Assembly (NCBI GenBank): GCA_021603905.1
Contig: BQIU01000003.1
Coordinates: 60,584-124,583, forward strand
Direction of reading: 5' to 3'
DNA: 64,000 bases
From: Nitrospirales bacterium
GTDB taxonomy: Bacteria; Nitrospirota; Nitrospiria; Nitrospirales; UBA8639
Shown here: positions 1 to 9,596 of the stretch, piece by piece
Layout: every line of letters starts with the position of its first letter
How positions within the stretch are numbered: position 1 is the stretch's first letter
Notes under the pieces: generated by a model
Databases searched by the model: none
Told to the model about the DNA's origin: nothing
What the model saw: only the letters and a program-made list of their open reading frames with translations
Position numbers and translations under genes: made by a program

Positions 1-866
1 CACTATGGCTAACGCAGTCTATTCCGGCCAAAACCCTTACATCTTCGCCATTACAGCAACACACCCAACTATAACGAGCTACAACACCGAGAAAAGACAA
101 ATTTCGACACATAACGTTTAACAATCTCACGCCGTCGTGCAGAGCCGTCAGTAAACGCACGGGACACAAAACAAGAAAAATCTTTCAGACAAGGCCTCGG
201 CTTGAGAGTCATGTGCTGACATCATTCCGGAAAACTTACACACACAATACATGACAGTGTGATCTCGACATATCAGCTTCCTGCTCCAGGAACACTAAAA
301 TGTGAGGCAAGGGATTTTCTTTACCTTTGTGACATGGAGTCTTGGTTTTTCCTATCACAGACTTAATTAGACTTCACTCAACCAGTATTTTATGAACACG
401 AATAATAGGTATCACCCGTCACCTACACCAAGTACAACAGCAAATCACTGAGAACCTTTTGCGTACTAAGGGTTTAGAGCGGCATGACTCACCTGAACCA
501 TTTACTTCGAATGAGGCTTTCGATCAGAAGATAGGTAAACCGTCAATCAGGTGAGCAAACCAAGAGGACCCTGTTCAGGGTTTGGATGAGAAAGTTGTGG
601 GTCAGGTACTCGTTCGGACGTTCGATGCGACTCAATATATTGAAAATTAGCGTTGGAAGACTCGCAGAACATTGGAGTAAAAACGAAACCACTCCAGGGA
701 GACACGGCTCTAAGAAAAATCAAAAGAACGGAGGAGCCTTCGGCATAGTTAGCTGAAAAGAAGCATCAAACCTTCCTGAAGGTGTCAAAGTCTAATTTTT
801 CTTTTAGAAAAACTCAAAGCACAGTAGATTTTCCTAACTCCACACCCTCAATTACCCACTGTAAAT
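1..866. other. Non-coding stretch, nothing recognised
   Basis: No reading frame with coding character or a ribosome site was found on either strand, and no tRNA-like or rRNA-like sequence. A weak A/T hairpin (TTTTTCT 796-802, loop TTT, AGAAAAA 806-812) lies about 55 bases beyond the sthA stop and is the only candidate 3' end for that minus-strand gene; it lacks a GC stem, so it is weak. The region may be decayed sequence. Confidence 0.5.
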
Positions 867-2267
867 TTATTGAGTCAGCTTGTTATAGGCATCATATGCC
901 GCCACTTTATAACATTCAGCTAGAGTGGGATAATTGAATACAGTATTCAGAAAGTAGGATAGTCCCCCGCCTGTCCCCATCACCGCCTGGCCAATATGGA
1001 TCAACTCGGTCGCGCCCGTTCCAATTGCATGGACGCCAAGGAGCTTTTGATCGTAACGATGAAATAGCAGTTTTAATAATCCGCTGTCGTCACCTAAAAT
1101 AGCGCCTCGCGCGATTTCTCTATATCGAGCCATTCCAACTTCATATGGGACCTTTAAATTCGTCAACTCCCGTTCTGTTTCGCCAACCATAGAAATTTCG
1201 GGAATGGCATAAATGCCTATGGGAAGATGCGAGAGCTTTGATTCAGTATCAACACCAAATGCATGACAGGCAGCTAAACGACCTTGTTCAGCTGATGTCG
1301 CTGCCAGGCCAGGATGTCCAATGACATCCCCCGCGGCAAAGATATGCGGAACCTTGGTGCGAAACTGCTCGTTAACTCTCAGACGCCCTCGAATATCGGC
1401 GGCCAACCCTGCTGCTTCCAAGTTGAGAGATTCTGTGGCACCCAAACGCCCTACAGAAAATAACGCGACATCTGAGACATGCCGCTTGCCTGATTCTAAA
1501 TGAATCACGACCTTGCGTGGAGTTCCTGAAGATACCTCAAAATGCTCCACCGCTTCGCCGAGACGAAAGACCACATTTTTGTTCCGCATTTGATGGATAA
1601 GTTCATCGATAATTTCATAATCAAGAAATTCCAAAGGTCTTTCACGTTTGTCTATGACTGTCACTTCCGTGCCTAATGCCGAGAACATCGAAGCGTATTC
1701 AATACCAATAACTCCAGATCCAATCACAGCCATCGTTCGAGGTATCTGTTTGATTTGGAGGATACCATCACTATCAACAAGCCATTCACCGTCCGGATTC
1801 TTTCCTGGGGGAGGAGCTGGAATTGTGCCGACCGCTATCAAAATATGATCGGCTTCAATGAGGCACTCTTGATTTAAGTCATTAACAATAGTGCTGTGAT
1901 CACTGATAAACCGTGCCGATCCGTGTACGACCGAAATGCCATTACGCCGAAGTTGTGACTCAACAACCTCTGATTCTTTCTGAACAATCAAACCTACTCG
2001 TGCCATCAATTGCTCCATGGTTGGAACAGATTCCTCAAGAAATCCCTGGCGTGCCACCCTCAGGTCCATGGAAGGCATCAAAGAAAGAATCGCCTCACGA
2101 AATGTTTTACTTGGAATAGTCCCTGTATCCACACAGACTCCTCCGACGATTCGCCTTTTTTCAATCACGGCAACCTTTCGCCCCAATTTGGCCGCTTGCA
2201 CTGCTGCACGTTGACCGGCTGGACCACTCCCAATGCATAAGAGATCGAACTTGCGTGAAGCGGTCAT
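867..2267 (-). CDS. sthA: Soluble pyridine nucleotide transhydrogenase (Si-specific)
   Basis: A 466-residue flavoprotein that exchanges hydride between NADPH and NAD+ in the cytoplasm. The N-terminal FAD-binding motif GSGPAG is at about residues 13-18. The segment GGVCVDTGTIPSKT carries only one of the two redox cysteines found in dihydrolipoamide dehydrogenase or glutathione reductase, which is characteristic of SthA. A second dinucleotide fold (AVIGSGVIGIEYASMF) and the AAGDVIG FAD motif follow, then the dimerisation domain. Length matches the family. It stands alone, with no close upstream partner on its strand. A chemolithotroph generating NADH and NADPH by reverse electron flow could use it to balance the two pools (inference). 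Confidence 0.9.
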   Translation of the reverse strand: MTASRKFDLLCIGSGPAGQRAAVQAAKLGRKVAVIEKRRIVGGVCVDTGTIPSKTFREAILSLMPSMDLRVARQGFLEESVPTMEQLMARVGLIVQKESEVVESQLRRNGISVVHGSARFISDHSTIVNDLNQECLIEADHILIAVGTIPAPPPGKNPDGEWLVDSDGILQIKQIPRTMAVIGSGVIGIEYASMFSALGTEVTVIDKRERPLEFLDYEIIDELIHQMRNKNVVFRLGEAVEHFEVSSGTPRKVVIHLESGKRHVSDVALFSVGRLGATESLNLEAAGLAADIRGRLRVNEQFRTKVPHIFAAGDVIGHPGLAATSAEQGRLAACHAFGVDTESKLSHLPIGIYAIPEISMVGETERELTNLKVPYEVGMARYREIARGAILGDDSGLLKLLFHRYDQKLLGVHAIGTGATELIHIGQAVMGTGGGLSYFLNTVFNYPTLAECYKVAAYDAYNKLTQ

Positions 2268-2630
2268 AGGTCAAGCCCTTCCTTACGAACGTCATCAGTG
2301 ATTTGTGACATACGAGAATTTTTGCTATGAGTTCTCACCATAGGCATATCCGCTCTTTTCATTTTGAATATTGGACAACTAGTTCCGTAAATACCAGTGA
2401 TGGTCTGAGTACTAGAAATCGGAAATACATCACACACACTTTGTAACAAAACGATGTATTACTCGAGCTCGACATTCGTCATTCCTCACATAGCCCCACC
2501 CTGAGGGGAGTAGAGGAATACGATGGTGACGCAGTATAATGACCAAATGCAATAGACCATGAAATTAGGGTCAAGGACCGTATACTGCTGGAGAAGACGT
2601 TTAGTAACTTATGACATGATCGGAGGCATT

Positions 2631-3065
2631 ATGGCAATCGACAAAGAAGCTCGGGCCGCGCTTCGAGCAAGCAAATTTGGGCAACTGACTGTCGGCTCAT
2701 TAATGGAAACAACAGTTCGATCCGAAGAGGAAGATGCGAGTGCCGAGCTGGTGGCGTCTTTTCTTATGGAAGGATTTGGATCGGTACCCATCATTGATCC
2801 GACCAACCGCCTGGTTGGTCTGGTTTCCGAATTTGACCTTTTGAATGCTATTCGACAAGGGAAACGACTTGCGGATATCACGGCTGGAGAGATTATGACG
2901 GACAATCCGATCTCTGTCACACAAGGTACCGACGTGCTTACAGTAATCGATGTTCTACACAACAATCATCTTATTCGAGTCCCAGTAGTCGATGCTTCAG
3001 GTAAACTTGTTGGAATATTGGCACGACGCGATGTCCTGCGCGGATACCTTCAGTCTAGCCCCTAA
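2631..3065 (+). CDS. CBS-domain pair protein
   Basis: A 144-residue cytoplasmic protein with two tandem CBS motifs, about residues 20-75 (SVPIIDPTNRLVGLVSEFDLL) and 85-140 (RVPVVDASGKLVGILARRDVL). Such pairs bind adenine nucleotides and usually act as energy or ligand sensors; the partner is not evident here. The frame is open from 2559, but ATG 2631 is preceded by GGAGG at 2622-2626 and begins the part that looks like the family, so the shorter start is chosen. It has no operon partners. Confidence 0.85.
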   Translation: MAIDKEARAALRASKFGQLTVGSLMETTVRSEEEDASAELVASFLMEGFGSVPIIDPTNRLVGLVSEFDLLNAIRQGKRLADITAGEIMTDNPISVTQGTDVLTVIDVLHNNHLIRVPVVDASGKLVGILARRDVLRGYLQSSP

Positions 3066-3339
3066 ATTGACTCTCTGTTGAATGGAATACTTGAAGAGAA
3101 AACATGGACATCCAGGTCGATTAGGCTCTCTCAAGAATTGTGAACCGGAGCGGTAACAGTGTTAACTGGCCGTGCATTGCTCAAAGGAAGAGCAACGTTG
3201 TCTTCTCTGAATGCTGGAACATTAGAAACTCTCATTATTGAGATGGCATTGAAACACCTTACAAAATCAAACTGTCTTCACTTGTGTTGGACAGTCCACA
3301 AGCGAGGATTCACCAATTTTCTACCATAAGACGATAGAC

Positions 3340-3490
3340 GGTGGAACTATGGCCTTGTTGGCCATGCCACGGTCAGCTTGCTCCCCTAAGAGTGTCCTGC
3401 GACACGTCTCTTAATCAGCCCTTGTGACTGTATCAGTAGTATGAACCTTACTCTGATACAGTCTATGCCTGGCGTGAAAAGACCAGGACT
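3340..3490. other. Cluster of four inverted repeats (possible structured RNA)
   Basis: Between the CBS gene and the glutathione peroxidase lie consecutive inverted repeats: ATGGCC/GGCCAT around 3349-3365 (5-base loop), GTGTC/GACAC around 3393-3406, a perfect 11-bp pair GACTGTATCAG (3426-3436) and CTGATACAGTC (3453-3463), and CCTGG (3468-3472)/CCAGG (3483-3487). None has a following T-run and no coding frame explains them. They could form a small structured RNA or a 5' leader, or be remnants of a mobile element end. The rest of 3066-3883 shows no convincing gene. Confidence 0.3.
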
Positions 3491-3883
3491 ATGCGCCTTA
3501 GTATAAAGGAAGCACTTGATAATGGACAGCTTCCGGAAACGTTGCCGCAGGCGTTGAGTCCGGCTCTAAACGCTCACTCACATAGGTATTGACGACTACG
3601 AGAGCATTACTATCTTTCGACAAATACCGTGCCTTCATGAGCAGAATGGTTGATGAAGTGAATCTAAATTTACACGATACCTTCCTTAGAAATCTCCTTT
3701 ACCGTAGCCGGGAAAACTTTGTCTATGGTTTACGGAATATAATTTGCCTAGAGGTGGGGGTAGCTGATTTAGTTGCAGAGGAAGCACAATGTCATTGCCC
3801 CGCGCGCTGCCATGACCATAACCATTTTTGCGATGTATAGACATTACGAATGCACTAGTTTTTTTAAGACCAAAGCCATTCTT

Positions 3884-4516
3884 ATGACGATGACTCATGT
3901 GATTGTATCGATCAGCATTCTCATTATTATGAATGCATGCGATTACACAGACCCCCACACTTTAAATGTGGGTAAGACCGGGATCGATTCAGATATGAGT
4001 GCAATAAAGGAAAGCCGAGAAAACACGCAACAGGTTAACACCATATATGGGTTAAGCCTGTTTGACATCGACGAACAGACAGTTTCTTTGAGCACATATC
4101 AGGGAAAAGTTCTTCTAGTGGTAAACACGTCTAGTAGGTGCGGGTACACTCCGCAATATGAACAACTGCAAGAACTCTACGAAAAATATCAGTCAAGAGG
4201 TTTGGAGGTTCTAGCCTTTCCTTCGAATGACTTTGGCGGACAAGAATTGAAAACGAATGAAGAAGTCGCCACATTCTGCTACACACGTTACTCCGTTGAC
4301 TTTCCTCTCTTCGCAAAAACTAAAGTCCGTGGCAAAAATAAACACCCGCTGTACCAATTTTTAACAGAAAAGACCTCTTTTCCAGGAGAGGTGAGGTGGA
4401 ACTTCGAAAAGTTTCTCGTAAATCGTAATGGTACAGTTATTGGGCGGTATTATTCCAACGTCCTACCACTCTCTGATGAGATTATTTCGGACGTGGAACG
4501 TGCGACCTCTCTCTAG
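3884..4516 (+). CDS. Exported glutathione peroxidase family protein (thioredoxin-type), lipoprotein
   Basis: A Cys-type GPx homologue that reduces hydroperoxides. From ATG 3884 it has 210 residues: a hydrophobic leader ending in MNAC (lipobox-like, Cys about residue 17), so it should be anchored outside the inner membrane. The peroxidatic Cys is C86 in NTSSRCGYTPQY; the resolving Cys of thioredoxin-dependent GPx is C132 in TFCYTRYSVDFPLF, 46 residues on; the family WNFEKFLVNRNG block follows. The usual middle Cys (FPCNQF) is Ser here (FPSNDF), which is not essential. The frame extends upstream to a TTG at 3773, but only the 3884 start puts a clean signal peptide at the N-terminus. It is a paralogue of 57699-58370. 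Confidence 0.85.
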   Translation: MTMTHVIVSISILIIMNACDYTDPHTLNVGKTGIDSDMSAIKESRENTQQVNTIYGLSLFDIDEQTVSLSTYQGKVLLVVNTSSRCGYTPQYEQLQELYEKYQSRGLEVLAFPSNDFGGQELKTNEEVATFCYTRYSVDFPLFAKTKVRGKNKHPLYQFLTEKTSFPGEVRWNFEKFLVNRNGTVIGRYYSNVLPLSDEIISDVERATSL

Positions 4517-4949
4517 TTGAATGACCGCACACCTCATTGATATCCCCCTTTTTTCATCTCTCAAAATTACTAGACTCTTGAAAAGGTATTTTTTTCAATA
4601 AGACTTTTCTGACGATCGATCCGAAACAGTTGCCATAGTGCCTACTGCTCGCGAGTATTTTGGAAACACGTCAATGCACGATTCCCCAATATGAAAGTTC
4701 GGCCCATCATAAAGGATTTGCGGTATCACAAGCAGAAGGGTTACATGACTCTCAATCCTGGAATCGATGATTGAACTATCAAAAATGCAACAACTTTCCA
4801 ATCTTGGTAGTATAAGTTCTTTCATAGGTCAGATTTTTTATCACCATGGTATGAGCCAAGTGTGACCATAACCTGACGGTAACCTGAGGTGATGGCGAGG
4901 GTTTTGTTTTTATTGGTCAAATACTCCATACAAAGGATGTCCCACGGTA
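4517..4949. other. Intergenic region without recognised gene
   Basis: Only short frames without family resemblance or ribosome sites occur on either strand. A promoter for the following FMN-binding gene must lie here, but no good -35/-10 pair was identified. Confidence 0.4.
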
Positions 4950-5465
4950 ATGGAAGAACCAGCGCTCGGTCCCGAATACGAGGGTGAGGAGTCATCGTCC
5001 CTAGAAACTGAAGATTCCCTTTCTCTTCGAATTCGACGACTCGTGGACGCGCAACCCTTTGCCGTGTTGTGCACACAGGGGACACAGCATCCTTACGGTT
5101 CCCTTGTGGCCTTTTCGACCACAGAAGATTTGACCCGAGCTGTCTTTGCCACCCCCGTCACGACACGAAAATATCAACTTCTGACTCAATGTAACGGGGT
5201 CGCACTCCTGATCGATAATAGAGATCAGCATCCCGACAACCTCATGGATGTGGAAGCGGTCACGGTTACAGGTCAGGCGAAACGAGTTGAAGGTCAACTA
5301 GACGTCGAATATTGGTCTCGATTGTTGACTGCTCGTCATGGCTATCTTGCCGGATTTGTCCAATCACCGACCGTTGCCCTCTTCTGTATCGAAATCGTGA
5401 GGTATTTCCACGTAGTACGTTTTCAGGAGGTCCAACAGTGGATTCCCCAAAGCATACCTGGATAA
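4950..5465 (+). CDS. Pyridoxamine-5'-phosphate-oxidase-like FMN-binding protein
   Basis: A 171-residue protein with the split-barrel FMN-binding fold: RIRRLVDAQPFAVLCTQGTQHPYGSLVAFSTTEDL, then FATPVTTRKYQLLTQCNGVALLIDNR, typical of PNPOx-like and haem-utilisation-like proteins. The first about 25 residues are acidic and outside the domain. Substrate is unknown; it is not the classical PdxH. The stop lies inside the next gene, whose Shine-Dalgarno and GTG are within this coding sequence, so the two are probably translationally coupled. Confidence 0.75.
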   Translation: MEEPALGPEYEGEESSSLETEDSLSLRIRRLVDAQPFAVLCTQGTQHPYGSLVAFSTTEDLTRAVFATPVTTRKYQLLTQCNGVALLIDNRDQHPDNLMDVEAVTVTGQAKRVEGQLDVEYWSRLLTARHGYLAGFVQSPTVALFCIEIVRYFHVVRFQEVQQWIPQSIPG

Positions 5466-7768
5466 TTTCTCTCAACGATCCTTCTGGCGTTGACAGCAAC
5501 TTGGTTGGAGGAAAGGCGGCTTCTCTTGCCGAGTTGATCTCGGCAGATGTTCGTGTTCCATCGGGGTTCTGCCTTACAGTTTCTGCGTATCATCATTTTG
5601 TCGCTCAATCCCACCTCGCCAGCGTGATACAAATGGAATTGGGACGAAAACCGCTGGACAAGATGCGTTGGGAAGAAATTTGGGATTCGGCCTTACGAAT
5701 CCGATCTTCGTTTCTCAGAGCTTCTATACCGCCAGAGCTTGAGAAAGCTGTCTTTGAAGCTTTAGGTCAGCTTAATCCGCAGTGCTCACTGGCGATTAGA
5801 TCCTCGGCTCTTGGCGAGGACTCTGCTCAACGTTCTTTTGCCGGGCTTCATGAATCAATTATCAATGTGAAAGGTGAAAAATCCGTTCTTCAAGCTGTCC
5901 AGACAGTTTGGGCATCACTCTGGTCCGATGCGGCCTTACTGTATCGAAAAGAATTGGCTCTCGACCCACACAACAGCTGCATGGCCGTAATCGTTCAGGA
6001 AATGGTTCCCGCCAATACTTCCGGCGTGGCCTTCGGGCGAGACCCGAGAAACCAAGCTGTGGACAGAGAGATCGTAGAGGCGGTGCCGGGTCCCTGTTCA
6101 AATTTGGTTGATGGGCTTTTAGAGCCTGACCGATGGATAGTACGAAGCAGCTCTGGGGAGGTGATCGAGTGGCATGCGGGTGAACGAGACGCCGTACAGA
6201 CCGACTTGCCCTTATTGAATGAAGCGGATCTAGGAGAACTTCACGCAAAACTGACACAAGTGGAGAAATTGTTTGGGTGGCCGCCTGACATGGAGTGGGC
6301 CAAACAAGGTGGTAGCCTTTCAGTGCTCCAGGCCCGTCCTATTACCTCCGGGCTGTCCGTCAAACAACCGGATGAACGTCAATGGTACTTGACCCTCCGT
6401 CCTAAGCTTTCGCAACTTCGCCGGCTGGCGGACAAGGTTTCAAACACATCAATTCCCGAGCTTGAACTCCTTGGGAAGCATTTGGCCGGGCAGGATATTG
6501 ACAACCTGGATGACCGCGATCTTGCGAACTGCATCGAAGAAAGACTTATGACACTCACGTCCTGGCGGGAAATTTATCATAAGGAATTTATTCCTCTTGC
6601 TCACGGGGTCAGGTATTTAGGTGCCTATTACAATGACGCACTCCAACCACAAGATCCGTACGAATTCATGAATCTTCTCGGTGGGCAAGACTTTCTTGCC
6701 TTACATCGCAATGCGGCCCTGTTGGACCTTGCACGACAAGTCCAGAACAACCGCGCCCTTCAGCACCTATTATCGAAAGGTGTCATGGTCGTGCCTCACT
6801 CGCCTTCTGAAACTTGGACGTATCTGCAGAGGCGGATAGCCAAGATTCGCGGAGGACCCGACTTTTTGAAAGAGTTCGAGGGATTCCTTACGACCTTTAT
6901 GGACACATCCTACAATGGTAAGCGTCTTCTTGATCAGCCAGACTCTTTGCTCACCCTCATCTGTCAGTTAGGGAATCCATCAATTAAAAAGACCCCGCAA
7001 AGTGATCAAAACACCATGGCCAAGGCCAAGGATTTTGAACAACGTTTGATCGACACGGTAGGCCAGTCAAGGGAGCAGGAAGCCCGAGAAGTTATCACGA
7101 TTGGCCAATTAAGCTGGCGCCTCCGTGACGATGACAACATTCTTTTGGGACGAATCGAAAGCCAATTTCTTCGTGCATTACAGATCGGTGGCAAACGATT
7201 ACATGAAGTCGGACGGCTCACCGGACATCTTCCCAGCGAGAAATCTACACCTCTTGTTCTACAAGCACTTCGAGATAGCCAGCAGAACTCCATCCACATC
7301 GACGAAGATGGTCAGGAACCAAGCCGGAGTCGGACCCCTACGACTATTCATCCCCGTCAACTCATTGGTCAACCTGCGTCTCCAGGACTATCAGAAGGCC
7401 CTGCACGTGTGATCAACGACATCCAAGACTTTAGAAATTTCACACAGGGTGACATTCTGGTATGTGAGTCAATCCAACCAACAATGACCCATCTCGTGCC
7501 ACTCGCCTCAGGAATTGTTGAACGACGAGGAGGCATGCTGATTCATGGAGCGATTATCGCCCGCGAACTTGGCATTCCCTGTGTGAATGGCATTTCAAAT
7601 GTCACCGAAATCATTTGCGATGAGGATCAATTGACTGTGGATGGGTACCTCGGAATCGTAACGCTTGGAACACCAGAATTTGGGTTAGAGGAACAGATTT
7701 TTTCTAAACAACCGCACACGACCCCATGGCCATCCAAATCGAATAACTTTGATGAACGTCAACAGTGA
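5438..7768 (+). CDS. PEP-synthase/rifampicin-phosphotransferase-like dikinase without a C-terminal PEP/pyruvate barrel
   Basis: A 776-residue enzyme with an N-terminal ATP-grasp region (VGGKAASLAEL; LAIRSSALGEDSAQRSFAGLHESI; QEMVPANTSGVAFGRDPRN; LQARPIT near residue 300), a long helical middle section, and a C-terminal swivelling phosphohistidine domain with H703 in GGMLIHGAIIARELGIP. It ends soon after that domain, so the C-terminal PEP/pyruvate TIM barrel of true PEP synthase is absent. That order (ATP-grasp, specific middle domain, His domain) is that of rifampicin phosphotransferase and related acceptors' dikinases. GTG 5438 is chosen because AGGAGG at 5425-5430 precedes it at 7 bases and homology begins there; the open frame runs back to 5312. 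It overlaps the FMN-binding gene by 28 bases. The acceptor is unknown. Confidence 0.8.
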   Translation: MDSPKHTWIISLNDPSGVDSNLVGGKAASLAELISADVRVPSGFCLTVSAYHHFVAQSHLASVIQMELGRKPLDKMRWEEIWDSALRIRSSFLRASIPPELEKAVFEALGQLNPQCSLAIRSSALGEDSAQRSFAGLHESIINVKGEKSVLQAVQTVWASLWSDAALLYRKELALDPHNSCMAVIVQEMVPANTSGVAFGRDPRNQAVDREIVEAVPGPCSNLVDGLLEPDRWIVRSSSGEVIEWHAGERDAVQTDLPLLNEADLGELHAKLTQVEKLFGWPPDMEWAKQGGSLSVLQARPITSGLSVKQPDERQWYLTLRPKLSQLRRLADKVSNTSIPELELLGKHLAGQDIDNLDDRDLANCIEERLMTLTSWREIYHKEFIPLAHGVRYLGAYYNDALQPQDPYEFMNLLGGQDFLALHRNAALLDLARQVQNNRALQHLLSKGVMVVPHSPSETWTYLQRRIAKIRGGPDFLKEFEGFLTTFMDTSYNGKRLLDQPDSLLTLICQLGNPSIKKTPQSDQNTMAKAKDFEQRLIDTVGQSREQEAREVITIGQLSWRLRDDDNILLGRIESQFLRALQIGGKRLHEVGRLTGHLPSEKSTPLVLQALRDSQQNSIHIDEDGQEPSRSRTPTTIHPRQLIGQPASPGLSEGPARVINDIQDFRNFTQGDILVCESIQPTMTHLVPLASGIVERRGGMLIHGAIIARELGIPCVNGISNVTEIICDEDQLTVDGYLGIVTLGTPEFGLEEQIFSKQPHTTPWPSKSNNFDERQQ

Positions 7769-7901
7769 CGACTTCGGGTTAGTCAACACTACTTTCCAAA
7801 TGGCCTTTCCAAAGATCATCAGAAGAAATTTGAGAGGTACACGAATCTTTTTATAGGAGCTCCTGGAATTTTGCAGCGAATATGAAAGGGGAATCCACAC
7901 C

Positions 7902-8786
7902 ATGATTCAAATCACCTACTTGAGTTCGGCCACACGAGCCATGTCGCAGGAGGACTTAGAAGACATCCTGAACACATCACGAGATAACAACGCACGCTTA
8001 GGCATCACCGGCATGTTGCTCTATGGCAATCACACCTTTATTCAAATCTTGGAAGGTGAAGAGGACGTTGTTCAGGAATTAGTCAACACCATCAAACGCG
8101 ATCCGCGGCATACCAATTTTCACATCGTCAAGAAAAAGACCGTCGAACGGCATGAATATGCCGACTGGAGCATGGGGTTCAAACGTGTCGGCGGTGCCGA
8201 CTTTAAGGCGGTCAAAGGACTCGAGCCGTTTGAGGAAAAGGACTTTAATACGAAGTTTTTGAGCAGTCATACGAGTTTGGTCGATTCCTTGATGGAGCAT
8301 TTTCAGAAGGAACGACAGAAAAAAATTGGCCAGGAAGAACTCTCGCTGGATGAAGAAGATCGGCTTATGAACATTCTTCATCGGACGATTCGCGGAGCCG
8401 TGAAGGTTGTGGCTGTATTGATGGTTTTTACGATTCTCTGGGGCGTGCTTGATGTCGTGTATATCCTCTATCAAAACCTACTGGCCCCCACTTTTACGAC
8501 GTTTAGCATTCGAGATATTGTCACCACCTTTGGTGCGTTTTTGGCAGTCCTCATTGCCATAGAAATTTTCATTAACATTACCCTCTATATTCGAAAAGAT
8601 ATTATTCATGTCAAATTGGTGGTGGCTACGGCCCTCATGGCGATTGCCCGAAAAGTCATCATCTTTGACTTTTCTAAAATCACTCCACTCTACATCTTCG
8701 CCACGGCGACCGTGGTGTTAGCCTTAGGAATAACCTACTGGTTGATAGATAGACCGATGCCCACTGGTGAGCAAGAAAATGAATAA
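7902..8786 (+). CDS. BLUF blue-light sensor fused to a PsiE-type membrane domain
   Basis: 294 residues. Residues 1-95 are a BLUF (flavin blue-light sensor) domain. The photochemical residues are all present: Y6, N30, Q48, W89 and M91, each 15 below the AppA positions Y21, N45, Q63, W104 and M106. A charged linker (about 96-150) leads to a hydrophobic domain of about four membrane helices (about 155-290) containing IHVKLVVATALMAIARKVIIFDF, characteristic of the phosphate-starvation-inducible PsiE family. So a cytoplasmic light sensor appears attached to a membrane domain of unknown activity. It is a single gene with an upstream gap of 130 bases. A decayed second BLUF copy follows directly, and a PsiE remnant lies at 33.3 kb. 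Confidence 0.88.
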   Translation: MIQITYLSSATRAMSQEDLEDILNTSRDNNARLGITGMLLYGNHTFIQILEGEEDVVQELVNTIKRDPRHTNFHIVKKKTVERHEYADWSMGFKRVGGADFKAVKGLEPFEEKDFNTKFLSSHTSLVDSLMEHFQKERQKKIGQEELSLDEEDRLMNILHRTIRGAVKVVAVLMVFTILWGVLDVVYILYQNLLAPTFTTFSIRDIVTTFGAFLAVLIAIEIFINITLYIRKDIIHVKLVVATALMAIARKVIIFDFSKITPLYIFATATVVLALGITYWLIDRPMPTGEQENE

Positions 8787-9002
8787 ATCCCCATGCACCC
8801 ACAGGGGTGATGTCGTGAATTTCGAGCTTCGTTTATCTTGCCTAAGGGTGGTTTATCCATGACTCGTGGACAGATGGGAAGCATGCGAATCCGCGAAGAC
8901 TCGCACACATTTTGGAAAAGATCTTTCTGCGAAAACCGGTACGGATATAGCAATGACGGTAGGCGACGATGAAAGGTTGCGACGCCCCCGACCCTTTTGA
9001 GA

Positions 9003-9255
9003 CCGTACGAGCCATGTCACAGGAGGACTTAGAAGACACCCTGAACACATTACGAACTAACAAAGCACGGTTAGGCATCACCGGCATGTTGCTATATGGC
9101 AATCACACCTTTACTCAAATCTTGGAAGGTGAAGAGGCTGTTGTTCAGGAATTAGTCAACACCGTCAAACGCGATCCGCGGCATACCCATTTCACATCGT
9201 CAAGAACACACCCATTGAACGCCATGGATATGCCGCCGGAGCCTGGGGATGCTAC
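9003..9255 (+). pseudogene. Decayed duplicate of the BLUF domain
   Basis: From about 9003 the DNA is nearly identical to 7928-8180 in the intact BLUF gene (MSQEDLEDTLNTLRTN, LGITGMLLYGNHTFTQILEGEE). The first beta strand with the essential Tyr is missing, the Asn at position 30 is Lys, and a one-base deletion near 9190 (intact ACCAATTTTCAC, here ACCCATTTCAC) shifts the frame before the Trp/Met segment. The membrane domain is absent. It is a recent partial duplication that is no longer functional; 9256-9596 shows no further gene. Confidence 0.85.
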
Positions 9256-9596
9256 GAGCAAGCCAGAGATGCCAGCACCGACAACACTACATGAGTCGAT
9301 TTTTATTGGTTGGGGCCCATGGATCCGACCTAGCTGTAAGTCACGAGGGGTGTGAACAAGAAAAACTCGTTTCCGTGACCGTTACGAATCGATTTCAAAT
9401 GTCTCAAACATAAGAACAGGGCATCGCATCTGCTAGAAATGCGACACCGACCTATCACAGAAGACCCTATACCCAAAGCCCTTGCTCGACGATATGTTGC
9501 ACGAGTCATTCATAGGTGTGCTTGACCCGAAATAAGTCAGACATGTACGAAGGTTTCGAAACAGATGGATCCTAAGGGACTCATTAAGAAAACTGG

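Noticed and set aside
2264..2449. 61-residue minus-strand frame directly upstream of sthA
   Set aside because: Overlaps the sthA start, has no ribosome site and no protein-like composition; more likely the sthA leader.
3589..3840. 83-residue plus-strand frame before glutathione peroxidase
   Set aside because: Overlaps the 5' part of the peroxidase frame in another phase, with no family features.
5438..7768. Annotating as phosphoenolpyruvate synthase (ppsA)
   Set aside because: The C-terminal PEP/pyruvate-binding barrel is absent, so PEP synthesis is not supported.
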